6,475 nucleotides of DNA from Bacillota bacterium (GTDB taxonomy: Bacteria > Bacillota > Clostridia > Lachnospirales > Lachnospiraceae). The stretch spans positions 1 to 6,475 of the forward strand of contig JAGFXQ010000228.1 of the NCBI GenBank assembly GCA_017861355.1, written 5' to 3'. Under the pieces are notes generated by a model that saw only the letters and a program-made list of their open reading frames with translations, searched no databases and was not told where the DNA came from. Both the position numbers and the translations under genes were made by a program. Positions 6,136 through 6,475 of the stretch are shown in pieces. Each line of letters begins with the position of its first letter. Position 1 is the stretch's first letter.

Positions 6136-6166
6136 CCATAGTCTGGTAAAATTGATTAAAATATAA

Positions 6167-6186
6167 ATGTGAAATAATATTCACAT
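6167..6186. promoter_or_regulatory. Inverted repeat, candidate TetR operator
   Basis: ATGTGAA (6167-6173) and TTCACAT (6180-6186) are perfect 7-bp inverted arms around ATAATA. The 20-bp element lies between the two divergent promoters, just upstream of the + strand -35. Its size and place suit a TetR dimer site. Binding is inferred only from symmetry and position. Confidence 0.55.
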
Positions 6187-6192
6187 AAATAA

Positions 6193-6221
6193 TTGACATC
6201 CATAATATGGTATTATATAAT
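6193..6221 (+). promoter_or_regulatory. Consensus sigma-A promoter for the ABC transporter gene
   Basis: TTGACA (6193-6198) and TATAAT (6216-6221) are both perfect consensus hexamers with a 17-bp spacer. The spacer holds a symmetric CCATA-A-TATGG (6200-6210). A promoter this strong normally needs tight repression, which fits the neighbouring TetR gene. Transcription is expected to start near 6228. Confidence 0.85.
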
Positions 6222-6227
6222 ATAGAA

Positions 6228-6398
6228 AAACGTGAAACATATTTCATATTCATCAATTATTGCATTTATGAAAAAAGATGATCCAAAATTAAATAGAATT
6301 TAATCCAAAATCATGAAAGATATTAATAAAAATTAAGCCAATGCAATGACTGTGAAATAGCAGTATTTATAGATTATGCGAAAGGGTATGGTGAGTAT
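6228..6398 (+). other. Long A/T-rich 5' leader of the ABC transporter transcript
   Basis: About 170 bases separate the predicted transcription start from ATG 6399. No convincing gene, terminator or known riboswitch is visible. It contains a 9-base direct repeat ATCCAAAAT (6281-6289 and 6303-6311), an 11-codon ATG frame (6268-6303) lacking a ribosome binding site, and complementary TTGCATT (6260-6266) and AATGCAA (6340-6346). Confidence 0.4.
6232..6247. promoter_or_regulatory. Second inverted repeat near the transcription start
   Basis: TGAAA (6233-6237) and TTTCA (6242-6246) flank CATA, within a GTGAAA...TTTCAT context that partly resembles the GTGAAA/TTCAC halves of the element at 6167-6186. 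It lies just after the predicted start of transcription, a common repressor position. The arms are short and A/T-rich, so chance symmetry is possible. Confidence 0.35.
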
Positions 6399-6475
6399 AT
6401 GAATTTCATTCAGTTTAAGGATGTGACAAAGGAATACGATATGGGATCTACGAAGCTTCTGGCAGTTGACCGGAT
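6399..6475 (+). CDS. ABC transporter ATP-binding protein, N-terminus only (runs off window)
   Basis: The first 25 codons from ATG 6399 read MNFIQFKDVTKEYD then MGSTKLLAVDR, the typical first strand and A-loop region of an ABC ATPase of the MacB/LolD type (the aromatic of KEYD is the adenine-stacking position, and KLLAVDR precedes the usual FEI..GE before Walker A). The Walker motifs lie beyond the window. GGTGAG (6390-6395) and AAAGGG (6381-6386) lie upstream as imperfect ribosome binding sites. The family suggests export of peptides, antibiotics or lipoproteins with a FtsX-like permease encoded downstream; this cannot be verified here. The divergent TetR gene is the likely regulator. Confidence 0.8.
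   Translation, partial: MNFIQFKDVTKEYDMGSTKLLAVDR

Noticed and set aside
6062..6256. 64-codon frame on the - strand upstream of and overlapping the TetR start
   Set aside because: It covers both promoters and operator-like repeats, overlaps the TetR gene in another frame, and lacks a ribosome binding site and recognisable content.
6268..6303. 11-codon leader peptide frame before the ABC gene
   Set aside because: There is no ribosome binding site and its A/T-rich composition makes a short frame likely by chance.

Overview
The window looks like chromosomal DNA from a low-to-moderate GC Bacillota (Clostridia, plausibly Lachnospiraceae-like). This rests on strong AGGAGG-type ribosome binding sites, AT-rich intergenic regions, U-tailed hairpin terminators and protein sequences of clostridial flavour. 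The taxon is inferred from style, not from a search.

Positions 1-2193 are the distal end of a tryptophan operon read on the + strand: the 3' end of trpB, then trpA, then trpD. The genes overlap and appear translationally coupled. The order B-A-D differs from the common EGDCFBA order. trpA is broken: about 76 bp (roughly 26 codons of the barrel) are missing near position 744 and the reading frame shifts, so the pathway's indole-releasing subunit should not be made intact. trpD is full length but has several substitutions in motifs that normally bind PRPP and anthranilate.

Positions 2194-3250 hold a self-contained regulator unit. A MerR-type promoter with a 19-bp spacer drives a TipA-like MerR regulator (HTH plus TipAS effector domain). 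It has a possible internal start that would yield the effector domain alone, and it is followed by an elaborate three-tier hairpin with a U-rich tail.

Positions 3285-5461 are a compact operon: an extended -10 promoter, a CPA-family cation/proton antiporter without a cytoplasmic regulatory domain, an overlapping flavodoxin-fold oxidoreductase with a CX2CX2CX7C cysteine motif, and a likely 41-residue membrane miniprotein overlapping the flavoprotein gene. The antiporter/flavoprotein pair recalls the Kef K+ efflux system and its ancillary oxidoreductase. A long, strong hairpin terminator closes the operon and also separates it from the convergent gene that follows.

Positions 5475-6475 hold a TetR-family regulator on the - strand, divergent from the start of an ABC transporter ATPase gene on the + strand that runs off the window. 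Both have textbook promoters with 17-bp spacers, and several inverted repeats lie in and around them. This is the usual layout of a TetR repressor controlling an exporter and itself.

No tRNA, rRNA, CRISPR array, insertion sequence or phage gene was seen.
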